Shown in pieces: positions 55,200-64,000 of a DNA stretch of 64,000 nt. The notes beneath the pieces are model-generated. The model searched no databases. It saw only the letters and a program-made list of their open reading frames with translations, and was not told the DNA's origin. The position numbers and the translations under genes are program-made. Every line of letters begins with the position of its first letter. The stretch's first letter is position 1. This stretch comes from CAVXWV01 sp963695415 (GTDB taxonomy: Bacteria > Chloroflexota > Anaerolineae > Anaerolineales > UBA4823), in NCBI GenBank assembly GCA_963695415.1, contig CAVOGL010000005.1, positions 1 through 64,000 on the forward strand, given 5' to 3'.

Positions 55200-55231
55200 T
55201 CTCCATTCATTTTCGTTAATTCTTATTCGTT

Positions 55232-55838
55232 TTAAGAACCCAACCGCATTCCATAAATGATGCCATGGTCCGTTTCCCTCAAGCGTTGAAAACCCACACG
55301 CGCATAAAAAGCCACAGCCCCTTGATTGGCTTTCGCCACACCCAGATAAACACCACTGGAGCCATCTTCCATTAATTTTTTTGTCACTCGTTGGATCAAC
55401 TGCCTGCCCCAGCCCATCCCCTGACCTTCCGGCAGGATATCGATGTGTAAGTGTGATGGATACAACGGCAGCCCTTCAAGAACACTCGCACCTTGATGGA
55501 TAGACCTCATCACCCATGCGTCCGGAGATTGATCGTCTTCATCAGGCATCGGGTAACGTTCCCTCAACGGTGGATACCAGGCATGCTCACAGCGCTCACG
55601 GAAAGTATTAGAATCCAGAGTTGCCAGCACGTATCCGATGGGACACACCATCCATCAGCAGAACAAAGCAGTATTCAGGTTCAAAAATCACGTATGGGGC
55701 TACATAGACATGACCCAACAGGTCAGGATCTGTGTAATGTGAGCTGGCGTCACTCCCATAATTTCCCGTCTTTAAGCAGACACGGTAAAGGGCGGTCAGG
55801 TCGCTTGGGTGGTATGAACGAATGCGATATTCTGCCAT
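55232..55838 (-). CDS. GNAT family acetyltransferase, one frameshift
   Basis: About 201 aa. It begins MAEYRIRSYHPSDLTALYRV. One base near 55630 joins VLLMDG to PIGYVLATLDSNTF. SHLHIDILPEGQGMGWGRQL is the acetyl-CoA motif, and GVYLGVAKANQGAVAFYARV follows. It resembles the acetyltransferases related to the O-GlcNAcase HAT-like domain. Starts 4 bp from the stop of the ADH gene, so they are co-transcribed. Substrate unknown. Confidence 0.82.
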
Positions 55839-55842
55839 CGGG

Positions 55843-56907
55843 CTATGGCTCCAACATGACCTTAATTGATCCTTCAGCGGATTCCACCAGTTCCAATGCT
55901 TGCTGGTAATCGCCTAATGGAAAAGCATGCGTGACGATCTCGTCGATGGGCAGCTGGTTATTTATAAGCATTTCCATAGCCAAAGGGTAACAGTATGGAC
56001 CCAGGTGAGAGCCCAGGATGTCCAATTCCTTGGTGTCACCGATGATGGTCCAATCCACCGTAACCGGTTCGCGCAGTACGCTGAATTCGACAAAGGTGCC
56101 CAGGCGGCGGATCATGTGCAGACCCTGGATGACGCCGGAAGGCTGACCGGTAGCTTCCATGTACACATCACAGCCATACCCACCCGTCAACGACTTGATT
56201 TCTTTTACCACATCCACCTCATCCGGGTTGAGCGTCAGATCTGCGCCGGCTTTTCGTGCTACCTCCAGCCTGTTAGGTTTCAAATCCAACGCTACCAGCA
56301 AGCCGGGGTTTTTCAACCTCGCCGCAGCCACCATCCCCAGTCCCAAGGGACCACAACCAGCCACAACCACTGTGTCGCCAAATTCAATGCCGGCTCGCTG
56401 GACAGCGTGAATACTGCAAGCCAGGGGTTCGATGAACACTGACTGACGTGTCGTGAGTGTATTCGGGACCTTGTAATTGATGCTGTCAGCAGAGAAACGC
56501 ATGTATTCTGCCATAGCCCCGGGCGTGCGCTGGCGAAACCCATAAACATCATGCTTACCATCACACATCCAATACTGCCCGCGCTGGCAGAACCTGCACT
56601 GCCAGCAAGGCACTATCTGTTCTGATATTGCCAGGTCTCCAATCTCCAGGTTGTACTTCTCACCTGCGCCCTGTCCCAAAGCAACGACCCTGCCCACGAA
56701 TTCATGCCCCGGGATCACGGGAGGTTCACAGTAGCCCTGACGCTGTTCATCACCCCAGAATAGGGGCGCGCCGGTGTAACATTTGATATCACTGGCACAC
56801 ACGCCAACGCCAAGTACCCTGACCAGCACTTCTCCGGGACTGATCTCCGGCACGGGCACTTCTTCCAGTCGGTAATCACCAGGTCCATAACAAACGACAG
56901 CTTTCAT
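55843..56907 (-). CDS. Zinc-dependent alcohol dehydrogenase, polyol/L-threitol dehydrogenase-like
   Basis: 354 aa from the internal ATG (MKAVVCYGPGDYRLEEVPVP); a start 11 codons earlier is possible. Catalytic zinc ligands in GVCASDIKC and PGHEFVG; structural zinc CWQCRFCQRGQYWMC; NAD site VVAGCGPLGLGMVAA. The overall pattern (ASDIKCYTGAPLFWGDEQRQ, TVDWTIIGDTKELDILGSHL) recalls the erythritol/L-threitol dehydrogenase group of threonine-dehydrogenase-like MDRs. It oxidises a sugar alcohol or related polyol (inference). Confidence 0.87.
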   Translation of the reverse strand: MKAVVCYGPGDYRLEEVPVPEISPGEVLVRVLGVGVCASDIKCYTGAPLFWGDEQRQGYCEPPVIPGHEFVGRVVALGQGAGEKYNLEIGDLAISEQIVPCWQCRFCQRGQYWMCDGKHDVYGFRQRTPGAMAEYMRFSADSINYKVPNTLTTRQSVFIEPLACSIHAVQRAGIEFGDTVVVAGCGPLGLGMVAAARLKNPGLLVALDLKPNRLEVARKAGADLTLNPDEVDVVKEIKSLTGGYGCDVYMEATGQPSGVIQGLHMIRRLGTFVEFSVLREPVTVDWTIIGDTKELDILGSHLGPYCYPLAMEMLINNQLPIDEIVTHAFPLGDYQQALELVESAEGSIKVMLEP

Positions 56908-56953
56908 GGTTTTCGGCACATCACCCTGCATTCGGTTCACTCCTTATCACAAT

Positions 56954-58145
56954 TTATACCAAAGCCTGATAAACCAGCTGGTGTAACTTCCAGGGGATCG
57001 GGTAATCCCAATTGGGTTGGAACGCGGTCATAAAAACAGCGTAGAGTTTCAGAAACGGATCTACCCAAAAATAGGTACTGTATGCACCGCCCCAATAGAA
57101 TTCACCGGGATTTCCAAACTTCCCCGTCTCTGAAGGGTTGGCTAATACTGCTGTTCCCAGGCTTAAACCATGCCCGCCATTAATGCGCGGGGATGAGCGA
57201 TGGAACTCTTCCAACGCCTCAACAGAGGCGTAATTCGAGCTGAACATGGCAACCGTCGTTGGGCTGAGAAGACGCACCCCTTCCAAAACGCCTCCATTTG
57301 CCAGCATCATAGCAAAACGGGCATAATCACCTATTGTCGAGACCAAACCTCCCCCTCCCCAAACGGGTCTTCGAAGAGGTATCAGGTCGCTGCATGGTTC
57401 CAACTCCTGGCTCTGGTCATTTTTACGGCAAACCATCGCCAGGCGTTCATTTTGTTCCGGTGTTGGTAGGAACGTAGTATCCATCATGCCGAGAGGGTCG
57501 AATATGCGCTCACTCAAGAACACTTCCAGGCTTTGCCCCGAGATCGTTTCGATGAGAGCGCCAAGAACATCCAGGTTCAACCCGTAGCGGAAACTATGAC
57601 CCAGGTTCGAAAGCGAGGGGAAGCTGGGCTAACTTACGGGCAAAATTCGTGATTGAGATATCTTCCTGGAAGGATTTTCCCAGCAATTCCTGGATGCCTT
57701 TATCTGCGGGATCATCGGGCAGTGACCCATAACCGATGCCGGAACTATGCGTGAAGAGGTGCCGGAAAGTGATCGGTCCGTTAGCCTCGATCACCTCAGC
57801 CTCACTGCTTTCAGTGCTCTTCTGGATGATGTTCATTTGTTTATATTCGGGTATGAACTCGCTGATAGGAGTATTCAGGTCGAAGGCAGCCTCTTCATAT
57901 AAAAGCATCGCCGCAGCGGCGACCACTGGCTTGGTCATCGACATAATGTAAAAAATAGTATCATCTGCCAGTGGTTTCTTCGTTTCCAGGTCCTGCCAGC
58001 CGTACATCGCTTTGTATTGAATCTCGGAATCCATCCCCACGATCACGCTGGCACAAGACAGATCACCACGGTCCACGAAACCACTGAGCAGCCGGTCAAT
58101 TTGGCTCAGTCTTTGTGTATCGAATTTAAGTTGTTTGTTTTCCAT
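56954..58145 (-). CDS. Beta-lactamase-family serine hydrolase, one frameshift
   Basis: About 396 aa. SMTKPVVAAAAMLLYEEAAF (SxxK), a YGL in place of YxN in FRYGLNLDVLGALIETISGQ, and HGLSLGTAVL near the KTG position mark a class C-like/penicillin-binding-type hydrolase or esterase. The start MENKQLKFDTQRLSQIDRLL follows the ATG at 58145. The frame slips near 57590. No signal peptide, so cytoplasmic; more likely an esterase than a beta-lactamase. Confidence 0.83.
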
Positions 58146-58209
58146 TCTCCATATCCTATTTTTAATTAAAATGCGGCAGGTTACCACCGGCAGATAAACG
58201 TCCTGAGGA

Positions 58210-59100
58210 TTAAGACGTGAGAATATCGAGTTTTCCAGGCAGAACCGAATATTCGACTTTTCTCAATGCTTCAGATCGGATTTCCCCATCCAGCTGGATT
58301 GGCGAATCGGTTTCAAACTCGATGGAAAGGCGTGTAGTATGGTGCTGGTGCACTGCCGGGTCATCTACGTAGGTGCCTGATATCGTGCGCGGAAGAAGAG
58401 CCAGCATTTTGCCTCGAGATGGGGCAAAAGCATGCACGAAGGTCAATTTTCCATCATCCGGAATCGCTGCCGGAGCCATGCGGAAAAGTCCCCCGGTGAT
58501 GGCGCAGTTGCCTACAGATACCAATGAGACGGGTCCTTTGTATTCCCCATCGTCCCACGTGATGACTGCATTCCACGAGGGACCTTGCCAGATGGCGCGC
58601 AATGCTGCCACCAAATAGCGCACTACTCCCTTCAAGCGCACCATGCGGATGTTATAAAGCGTCACCACGGGCTCGAGCCCCACCGCAGAATTATTATCGA
58701 ACACCCAATCATTTGCCATGCCCAGGTCGATACGGCGCGTTTTCCCGGAGGCGATGGCTTCAGCAGCGGCTTTCAGTTCCAACGGCAGCCCCAGATTTAC
58801 GGCAAGATCATTAGCAGTCCCCAGCGGCATAATCCCGACAGGACCCAGGATTCCATCGGGATTGTGCTTGTAGAGACCGTTCACTACCTCTCCGATAGCG
58901 CCATCCCCGCCTGCCGCGATCACCGGGAAACGCCCCTCCCTTGCCGCCTGTTCAGCTTTAAGGATGCCATCTCCGGGTCCAGAGGTCTCAACCATGTCGA
59001 ACACGATGCCGGCAGCTTCCAGAGCGGAAGCAGCTTCAGGCCAGCGCTGGCGTGCTTTCCAACGGGCTGAATACGGATTAAGAATAACGCGTGCAGTCAT
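58210..59100 (-). CDS. Diacylglycerol kinase-family lipid kinase (YegS/DagK-like)
   Basis: 296 aa. RVILNPYSARWKARQRW at the N-terminus, the nucleotide-binding VIAAGGDGAIGEVVNGLYKH (GGDGT-type), GIMPLGTANDLAVNLGLPL and a C-terminal IQLDGEIR. It phosphorylates a lipid or related hydroxyl compound. AGGATCATC-type ribosome binding site. In the - strand run with the dehydrogenase and hydrolase genes. Confidence 0.9.
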   Translation of the reverse strand: MTARVILNPYSARWKARQRWPEAASALEAAGIVFDMVETSGPGDGILKAEQAAREGRFPVIAAGGDGAIGEVVNGLYKHNPDGILGPVGIMPLGTANDLAVNLGLPLELKAAAEAIASGKTRRIDLGMANDWVFDNNSAVGLEPVVTLYNIRMVRLKGVVRYLVAALRAIWQGPSWNAVITWDDGEYKGPVSLVSVGNCAITGGLFRMAPAAIPDDGKLTFVHAFAPSRGKMLALLPRTISGTYVDDPAVHQHHTTRLSIEFETDSPIQLDGEIRSEALRKVEYSVLPGKLDILTS

Positions 59101-59118
59101 GATGATCCTCCATTACTT

Positions 59119-60147
59119 CTAGCCACTTACAGACAGGGATTCGCCTGTCTTAGCCGATTCGTATGCTTTGAACACCAGTTTCATGGTCTCAAGGTTATCA
59201 TCTCCCGTTGTCTCCGGAATCGATATCCCTTTCAACCCATTGAGCAGGTCCGCGTTGCAAGGCACAATGCTGGCATGCACAATATCATAAGACGGATCAG
59301 CCCATGAGTACCGGTTTGGCGGTACCCGCCTGGAATATGTGCCGGAAGCGGTTGTTGATCTCAACCAATAATCTTTTTCCAATGCGATTGAACCCCTCTC
59401 GCCTTCAATGAAGATGAAAGTCTGTGGGAAAGCGTCATGCTCCAGATAGTTTTCCGCATACGCCATGTTGATCGTCACCATCGTCCCATCCAGCATGTTG
59501 AGGAAAATGGTGGCTACGTCTTCACCGGCAATGTCCGTATGGATTTTACGTGTCTGGCTATAGATCGAGGATGCCTCACCAAATAAAAACCGGGCAGTGT
59601 CGATCAGGTGGCTCCCCAGGTCCATGATGATGAAATGCTCCAGGGTCTTCAACAAGGGCTGGTTACTGAAAACAGGAAATCCGGAGACCATATCGATCCT
59701 GGCGCGGAATGGTTTCCCGATCCTTTGATCCTCCAGTTCTGCTTTTAGAGCGCGTATCGGCGCTTGCCAGCGCCAGTTTTCGTGCACATAAAAAGGTATG
59801 CCTGCCGTTATACAGGCTTTGACCATCGCTTCTGCAGTGGCAGGATCCGGCGCCATTGGTTTCTGGCAAATGACAGGGACCTTGTGTTCCACCGCCAGCA
59901 TAACCAGAGGCGCGTGGGCATCGATTTCTGTGATGATATCAACGAAATCGAGCTGTTCCGCTTCGAACAATTTTCTTGGGTCGTCGTAGACGGCAGGGAC
60001 GCCGAAACGCACAGCAGTGGCTTTCGCCCTGGACAGGGTGCGGTTGTATACTGCGACAAGATCTACTCCCCCAACCTCATTCCAGGCAGAGATCTGGAAC
60101 TGAGACCAGAATCCGGTTCCCAGTACTGCATAGCGCAAATTCTTCAT
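59119..60147 (-). CDS. Gfo/Idh/MocA family oxidoreductase
   Basis: 342 aa. The Rossmann start YAVLGTGFWSQFQISAWNEV, VICQKPMAPDPATAEAMVKA (EKP variant QKP), HENWRWQAPIRALKAELEDQ and IMDLGSHLIDTARFLFGEAS (GxHxxD) are typical. It oxidises or reduces a sugar or cyclitol with NAD(P). Separated by 22 bp from the sulfatase upstream, so it probably shares its operon. Confidence 0.93.
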   Translation of the reverse strand: MKNLRYAVLGTGFWSQFQISAWNEVGGVDLVAVYNRTLSRAKATAVRFGVPAVYDDPRKLFEAEQLDFVDIITEIDAHAPLVMLAVEHKVPVICQKPMAPDPATAEAMVKACITAGIPFYVHENWRWQAPIRALKAELEDQRIGKPFRARIDMVSGFPVFSNQPLLKTLEHFIIMDLGSHLIDTARFLFGEASSIYSQTRKIHTDIAGEDVATIFLNMLDGTMVTINMAYAENYLEHDAFPQTFIFIEGERGSIALEKDYWLRSTTASGTYSRRVPPNRYSWADPSYDIVHASIVPCNADLLNGLKGISIPETTGDDNLETMKLVFKAYESAKTGESLSVSG

Positions 60148-60169
60148 TGAAAAGGATATTCCTCAGGTT

Positions 60170-61531
60170 TCATAGATGCGGTAAGTTGAACGTGTCGCCA
60201 GTGCAATGAATCCACTCTGCGAGGCGGTCATTCAACCGTTTCCTCTCCAGGTGGAATCTTGTGTTGTGTGCCAGGTTTGCCTGCTCGTAAGGATCTTCAT
60301 TTAAATTAAACAACATCCATGGCTGACCTTCCAGGCACACGTACTTCCAACCATCCGTTGTAACCAGGCCTCGCCAGGGACGGTCGATGCTGTCATGGTG
60401 GTGGGTGGGCACTACAATCTGCAAGTAGGCTGAGTCAGGAGGCTGAACCGGGTCTGCCTGCTTGAGCCTGAATCCTGAATAATCGAATCCCTGCATCCAT
60501 TCCGGCACAGCTATACCACACAAACCTAATGAAGTTGGGGCTATGTCAACGTGGTTCACCAGGAGCGGCAAACTGCCTGTCTTGTGTTTGTACATAGTTT
60601 CCATCCCGGAGATAATGAACGGAACGCGCATGCTCTCTTCCCAGGGTGATGTCTTCAGGAATTGACCGTGTGAACCATGCATATCACCGTGGTCCGAAAA
60701 GAAAATTATGTGGGTGTTCTCGGAAAACTCCAACCGGTCCAACGCCTGAATAATTCTGCCAACGTTCCAATCCAGGTTTTCGATCTGGGCGTAATAACCC
60801 GCAAGCTCGCGGCGTGCGCGCTCAACCACACTGGGAATGCTGGGAACATTGGGACGGAGCTCGATTTTTCCAGGCGTATGTCGCTGCATCCATGCTTCCG
60901 GTGCCGCATATGGATTGTGCGGCGGCTGTACGGAGAGAACGGCAAAAAAAGGCTTTGCGTTACCCAGGGCTTTATGTTGGGCATATTCTTCCAACTGGTC
61001 GATCATGAGATCGGTAAGCGCATCCGTTTCATATCCTGGGAGACGGTAATGAAATGCATCTGACCCCTCCCCACCATGCACCCAGGTATCCCATTGGCTG
61101 TTGTTGTTTTCATACCCGGTCCAGCGTTCGAATCCACCGCGCCGGTCGGGTGGGATGATGTGAAAAGCCGCTCTTCCTTCCTTTTCTTTAAATCCTCCCA
61201 GGTGCCATTTACCAAAATAACTGGTCCGATAGCCATTCTCATTGAACACATCGGCGATGGTTTTTTGACCCGGCGGCAATGCATGCTCATGCCCTGGAAC
61301 CGTCAGGTGAGGGTATCGCCCGCTCAATAATGCTCCGCGATAAGGACAGCATAACGGTGATCCAGAGACCGCCGCAGTGGAACACAATCCCATCTGTGCC
61401 ATGCGGTCCAGGTTGGGTGTGTGTACGTTCACATCGCCCATCCAACCCAACGCCTGGGCGCGCTGCTGGTCCGAGAATATCCAGATGATGTTTGGTCTTT
61501 CCTGTTCAGGTTCTGCAAATCTGTCAGACAT
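60170..61531 (-). CDS. Sulfatase (type I family)
   Basis: 453 aa. NIIWIFSDQQRAQALGWMGD, SGSPLCCPYRGALLSGRYPH (CxPxR with Tyr in place of Ser), GKWHLGGFKEKEGRAAFHII, FFSDHGDMHGSHGQFLKTSP. The CxPxR variant still allows formylglycine formation. It overlaps the GH3 gene by 8 bp (TGA/ATG region), so the two are translationally coupled. Cytoplasmic. Confidence 0.92.
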   Translation of the reverse strand: MSDRFAEPEQERPNIIWIFSDQQRAQALGWMGDVNVHTPNLDRMAQMGLCSTAAVSGSPLCCPYRGALLSGRYPHLTVPGHEHALPPGQKTIADVFNENGYRTSYFGKWHLGGFKEKEGRAAFHIIPPDRRGGFERWTGYENNNSQWDTWVHGGEGSDAFHYRLPGYETDALTDLMIDQLEEYAQHKALGNAKPFFAVLSVQPPHNPYAAPEAWMQRHTPGKIELRPNVPSIPSVVERARRELAGYYAQIENLDWNVGRIIQALDRLEFSENTHIIFFSDHGDMHGSHGQFLKTSPWEESMRVPFIISGMETMYKHKTGSLPLLVNHVDIAPTSLGLCGIAVPEWMQGFDYSGFRLKQADPVQPPDSAYLQIVVPTHHHDSIDRPWRGLVTTDGWKYVCLEGQPWMLFNLNEDPYEQANLAHNTRFHLERKRLNDRLAEWIHCTGDTFNLPHL

Positions 61532-63608
61532 GCAGGATCATCGCTCCTGATTCAGCAAGCCAATCACCATCCTCGGGCTGCCTGCCACCAACGAAAAGAC
61601 GTCCGCTCCCCGGCTGGATATTAGCTTCATTGTTCAGGATGGGCACAATTAAGGATTCTACCGTACCCGCTTTTATAGGCACCCGCATGAAACCAACCAG
61701 TTCATGACGCGGCTCAGATTCTGGAGCATCAAAAGCCTGGTAATAAACCTGCACCACCTCATCACCATCACGATCCCCCAGGTTTTTTACGGTCACACGC
61801 ACAGACAACTGGCTGCTTTCCCAAACCACCTCCCCTTGATCATATGCGAAATGAGTGTACGACAAACCCCAGCCGAATGGGAAACTGACCTCACCGTCAA
61901 AATAACGGTATGTTCGACCGGTCATGGCATAGTCCTTGAAGGGTGGGAGATCTTCCACAGATCTGTAGAAGGTCACAGGCAGCCTGCCAGCCGGGTTTGT
62001 GTCGCCAAACAAAACTTCGGCAAGGGCAGTGCCTCCGCTCTGACCGGGATACCAGGCTTCCACGATGGCAGGGATGTTCTCTTTTTCCCATTCTAAGGAA
62101 ATTGGGCTGCCATTAACCAACACGAGAATAATCGGTTTTCCGGTATCATGCAGTGCATGTAAAATCTCCGCCTGGGCAGTCGGGAGACCAAGCCCTTCCC
62201 TGTCTCCCTGGCTGCGCGAGCCGGCTGAGACGCCTTCCTCCTGCCCTTCTTCCCCTTCCAGAAGCTGGCTGATACCGCCAACAAAGATGACCACATCCGA
62301 CGCCTCTGCCAGGTTCACAGCCCTTGCCAGGGCACCCGGATTTCGCTCCAGCAGACCGCACCCAGGCGCATACTCCACGCTTTTCCCTGCCCCAGCCCGT
62401 TTCAAAATGCCGTAAAAGGGTGTCACGATTTGAGATGGGAAGCCATTGTAATTGCTCAATAAAACGGTGGGATCATCGGCGTTGGGACCAATAACCGCAA
62501 TGCGGTGTATGGTACCGGAAAGGGGTAAGAGAGCGCGCTCATTCTTCAGTAAAACAATGGACTGCCTGGCTGCTTCCAGTGCCAGCGCCTGGTGTTCGGA
62601 TGAGTCGACCACTTCCAGTGGTATGGATGCATAAGGAACCCGATCCTGCGGGTCGAACATCCCCAGGCGGAATCGAGCCCGGAACAGACGCCTGACTGCA
62701 TGGTTAATATCCTCCTCGGTCAACAACCCACGTTCGACGGCTTCCAGTAAAGCTGAATAAGCGCTGCCGCATTCGAGGTCACAGCCTGCCTTGACCGCCA
62801 TCGCAGAGGCTTCGGCCGCATCCGCAGCGACTTTATGACCGGTGAAGATATCAGAAACGGCACCGCAGTCCGAAACAACATATCCATCGAAACCCCATTC
62901 ATCGCGCAGGATCTTCTGCAGCAAGGTGGGGCTGGCGCAGCATGGTTCGCCGTTTGTGCGGTTATATGCGCCCATGATCGATTCGGCTTTTGCTTCCTGG
63001 ATGCAGGCTTTGAAAGCGGGCAGATAGGTGCGCTGCATATCTTCCTCGCTGGCAATGGCATCGAAATGGTGCCGGTCGTGCTCGGGTCCGCTGTGCACGG
63101 CATAGTGCTTCGGGGTTGCAGCCACTTTCAGGTACCTGGGATGGTCGCCCTGTAATCCGGTGACAAAAGCAACACCGATCCTGCTGGTCAGGAAAGGGTC
63201 TTCGCCGTAAGTTTCCTGCCCTCGACCCCAGCGCGGGTCGCGGAATATATTGATATTGGGCGTCCAGAAGGTTAAGCCCCAATACCAGTCATACCGCTCC
63301 TGTTGGATGGCAGTGTGGTATTTTGCCCTGGCTTCGTCCGATATCGCAGCCGCTACCTGGTGAATGAGATCGGTGTTCCAGGTCGCCCCAAGACCGATCG
63401 CTTGCGGGAAAACGGTTGCCAGCCCAGCCCTGCCAACGCCATGCAAACATTCGTTCCACCAGTTGTAAGCGGGAATACCCAGCCTGGGTATGGCTGGCGC
63501 GTCGAAAACCATTTGCCGGGTTTTCTCCTCCAACGTCATCTGAGAAAGCAAATCATCCAGCCTCTTTTCGAGAGGTGCATCAGGATCAAGATAATGTTTT
63601 TGATTCAT
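61524..63608 (-). CDS. GH3 family beta-glucosidase/beta-xylosidase
   Basis: 694 aa. The start MNQKHYLDPDAPLEKRLDDL follows an ATG preceded by AAAGGATGCCCC. N-terminal barrel with TPNINIFRDPRWGRGQETYG, AATPKHYAVHSGPEHDRHHF and the nucleophile region DGYVVSDCGAVSDIFTGHKV (Asp in SDCGAV). The C-terminal alpha/beta sandwich has VIVGGISQLLEGEEGQE-like acid/base loops and ends in a fibronectin-III-like domain. No signal peptide. Likely exo-acting on xylo- or gluco-oligosaccharides. Confidence 0.93.
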   Translation of the reverse strand: MNQKHYLDPDAPLEKRLDDLLSQMTLEEKTRQMVFDAPAIPRLGIPAYNWWNECLHGVGRAGLATVFPQAIGLGATWNTDLIHQVAAAISDEARAKYHTAIQQERYDWYWGLTFWTPNINIFRDPRWGRGQETYGEDPFLTSRIGVAFVTGLQGDHPRYLKVAATPKHYAVHSGPEHDRHHFDAIASEEDMQRTYLPAFKACIQEAKAESIMGAYNRTNGEPCCASPTLLQKILRDEWGFDGYVVSDCGAVSDIFTGHKVAADAAEASAMAVKAGCDLECGSAYSALLEAVERGLLTEEDINHAVRRLFRARFRLGMFDPQDRVPYASIPLEVVDSSEHQALALEAARQSIVLLKNERALLPLSGTIHRIAVIGPNADDPTVLLSNYNGFPSQIVTPFYGILKRAGAGKSVEYAPGCGLLERNPGALARAVNLAEASDVVIFVGGISQLLEGEEGQEEGVSAGSRSQGDREGLGLPTAQAEILHALHDTGKPIILVLVNGSPISLEWEKENIPAIVEAWYPGQSGGTALAEVLFGDTNPAGRLPVTFYRSVEDLPPFKDYAMTGRTYRYFDGEVSFPFGWGLSYTHFAYDQGEVVWESSQLSVRVTVKNLGDRDGDEVVQVYYQAFDAPESEPRHELVGFMRVPIKAGTVESLIVPILNNEANIQPGSGRLFVGGRQPEDGDWLAESGAMILHV

Positions 63609-63697
63609 GGGGCATCCTTTTAAAATAAAGAACTGGATGATTATAACCACAAAATCCTGCGGTCGTCACCATCCAGTTCTGATTTAAACCTGGTAGA

Positions 63698-64000
63698 TCA
63701 GTTTCCAGCTCCCTCCACATAAACCGGGGATACGCCAATCGTCATCGTCTTGCTGGCGGAGATTGTGTTTCCTTTCCAGTTGTAAGCCTTCGTTGGGGTA
63801 TTCGGGAAAGTATAACTATGGTTATTGCCATCCTTCGACCACAGCACCCACACGGTTCCCTTGGATACCGTATTGATCTTGTATATATGAAAGTCACTAT
63901 GTGAGAGGTAAGAACCTCCGGTTGTGTTGCCCAACTCCTGCGTGATGAATTTCATGGCGTCATAAGCAGCGTATTTTCTGGTGGCGCAGCCATTATTGTC
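63698..64000 (-). CDS. C-terminal part of a secreted glycosidase-like protein (partial)
   Basis: The window cuts the gene. 100 codons remain (the frame is open to position 64000: DNNGCATRKYAAYDAMKFIT). QELGNTTGGSYLSHSDFHIY, KINTVSKGTVWVLWSKDGNN, KTMTIGVSPVYVEG are a beta-sandwich of the type seen at the end of glycosyl hydrolases. Family not determined. Confidence 0.6.
   Translation of the reverse strand, partial: DNNGCATRKYAAYDAMKFITQELGNTTGGSYLSHSDFHIYKINTVSKGTVWVLWSKDGNNHSYTFPNTPTKAYNWKGNTISASKTMTIGVSPVYVEGAGN

Noticed and set aside
415..58145. Programmed ribosomal frameshifting as explanation for the many broken genes
   Set aside because: The sites have no common slippery heptamer or downstream structure, and occur in unrelated single-domain enzymes; indel error is simpler.
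1..64000. CRISPR array, rRNA, tRNA or prophage structural genes
   Set aside because: No regularly spaced direct repeats, no conserved rRNA blocks, no tRNA cloverleaf and no phage structural proteins were found by eye; the tandem repeats present are short minisatellites.

Overview
Taxonomy (inference). The window reads like a chromosomal contig of a Chloroflexota bacterium, most likely Anaerolineae. The basis is the gene mix: long BTAD- and MalT/LuxR-type ATP-dependent regulators, a run of DUF4386/DUF4395/DUF6326 membrane proteins, secreted CSLREA/choice-of-anchor-Q proteins ending in a PLV/PLL tail, and sulfatase and glycosidase genes. Starts usually carry an (A)AGGAG ribosome binding site. 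There is no rRNA, recognisable tRNA or CRISPR array.

Reading-frame quality. More than 20 genes would be intact but for single-base shifts, often at short homopolymers. I annotate these as full-span CDS and give the shift position. The pattern fits residual indel errors in a long-read assembly, although genuine decay cannot be excluded. True fragments (intI, VOC, SDR, HAD copy, group II introns) are marked separately.

Layout. (1) 20-6200: a small membrane-protein/epimerase operon divergent from an AfsR-like regulator, then a HAD hydrolase. (2) 6273-7910, 17030-21060 and about 24119-28350: three remnant integron platforms. Each has a conserved ~130-bp attI/PintI segment. Two are followed on + by a truncated intI, and all have gene cassettes running away on the - strand, separated by attC sites with R''/R' cores. 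Cassette genes include two near-identical copies of a pectate-lyase-like protein, GNAT acetyltransferases, a Cys-rich protein of unknown function, a lipoprotein and a YdcF/DUF218 protein. Two group II intron 5' fragments sit at the same attC-like target. A broken 5' copy of the HAD gene (17030-17115) lies left of platforms 2 and 3, and the intact gene (28388) lies right of them. (3) 7994-16884: a quinone-oxidoreductase-like gene, a cluster of DUF4386-type membrane proteins and a MalT-like regulator. (4) 21342-24054: a PadR/DUF2812 pair with a clear promoter-operator and some GC-rich acquired genes. (5) 28388-64000: mostly housekeeping and catabolic genes. These include glycosidase-like proteins (GH42-like, GH3), three sulfatases, a URO-D-like/FAD-oxidoreductase operon, an ExeM/NucH-type secreted nuclease, an M28 peptidase, a polyol-type alcohol dehydrogenase, Gfo/Idh/MocA and DagK-like proteins.

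The right half is consistent with degradation of sulfated or complex glycans. The most unusual content is the fossil multi-platform integron with its duplicated cassette and intron insertions.
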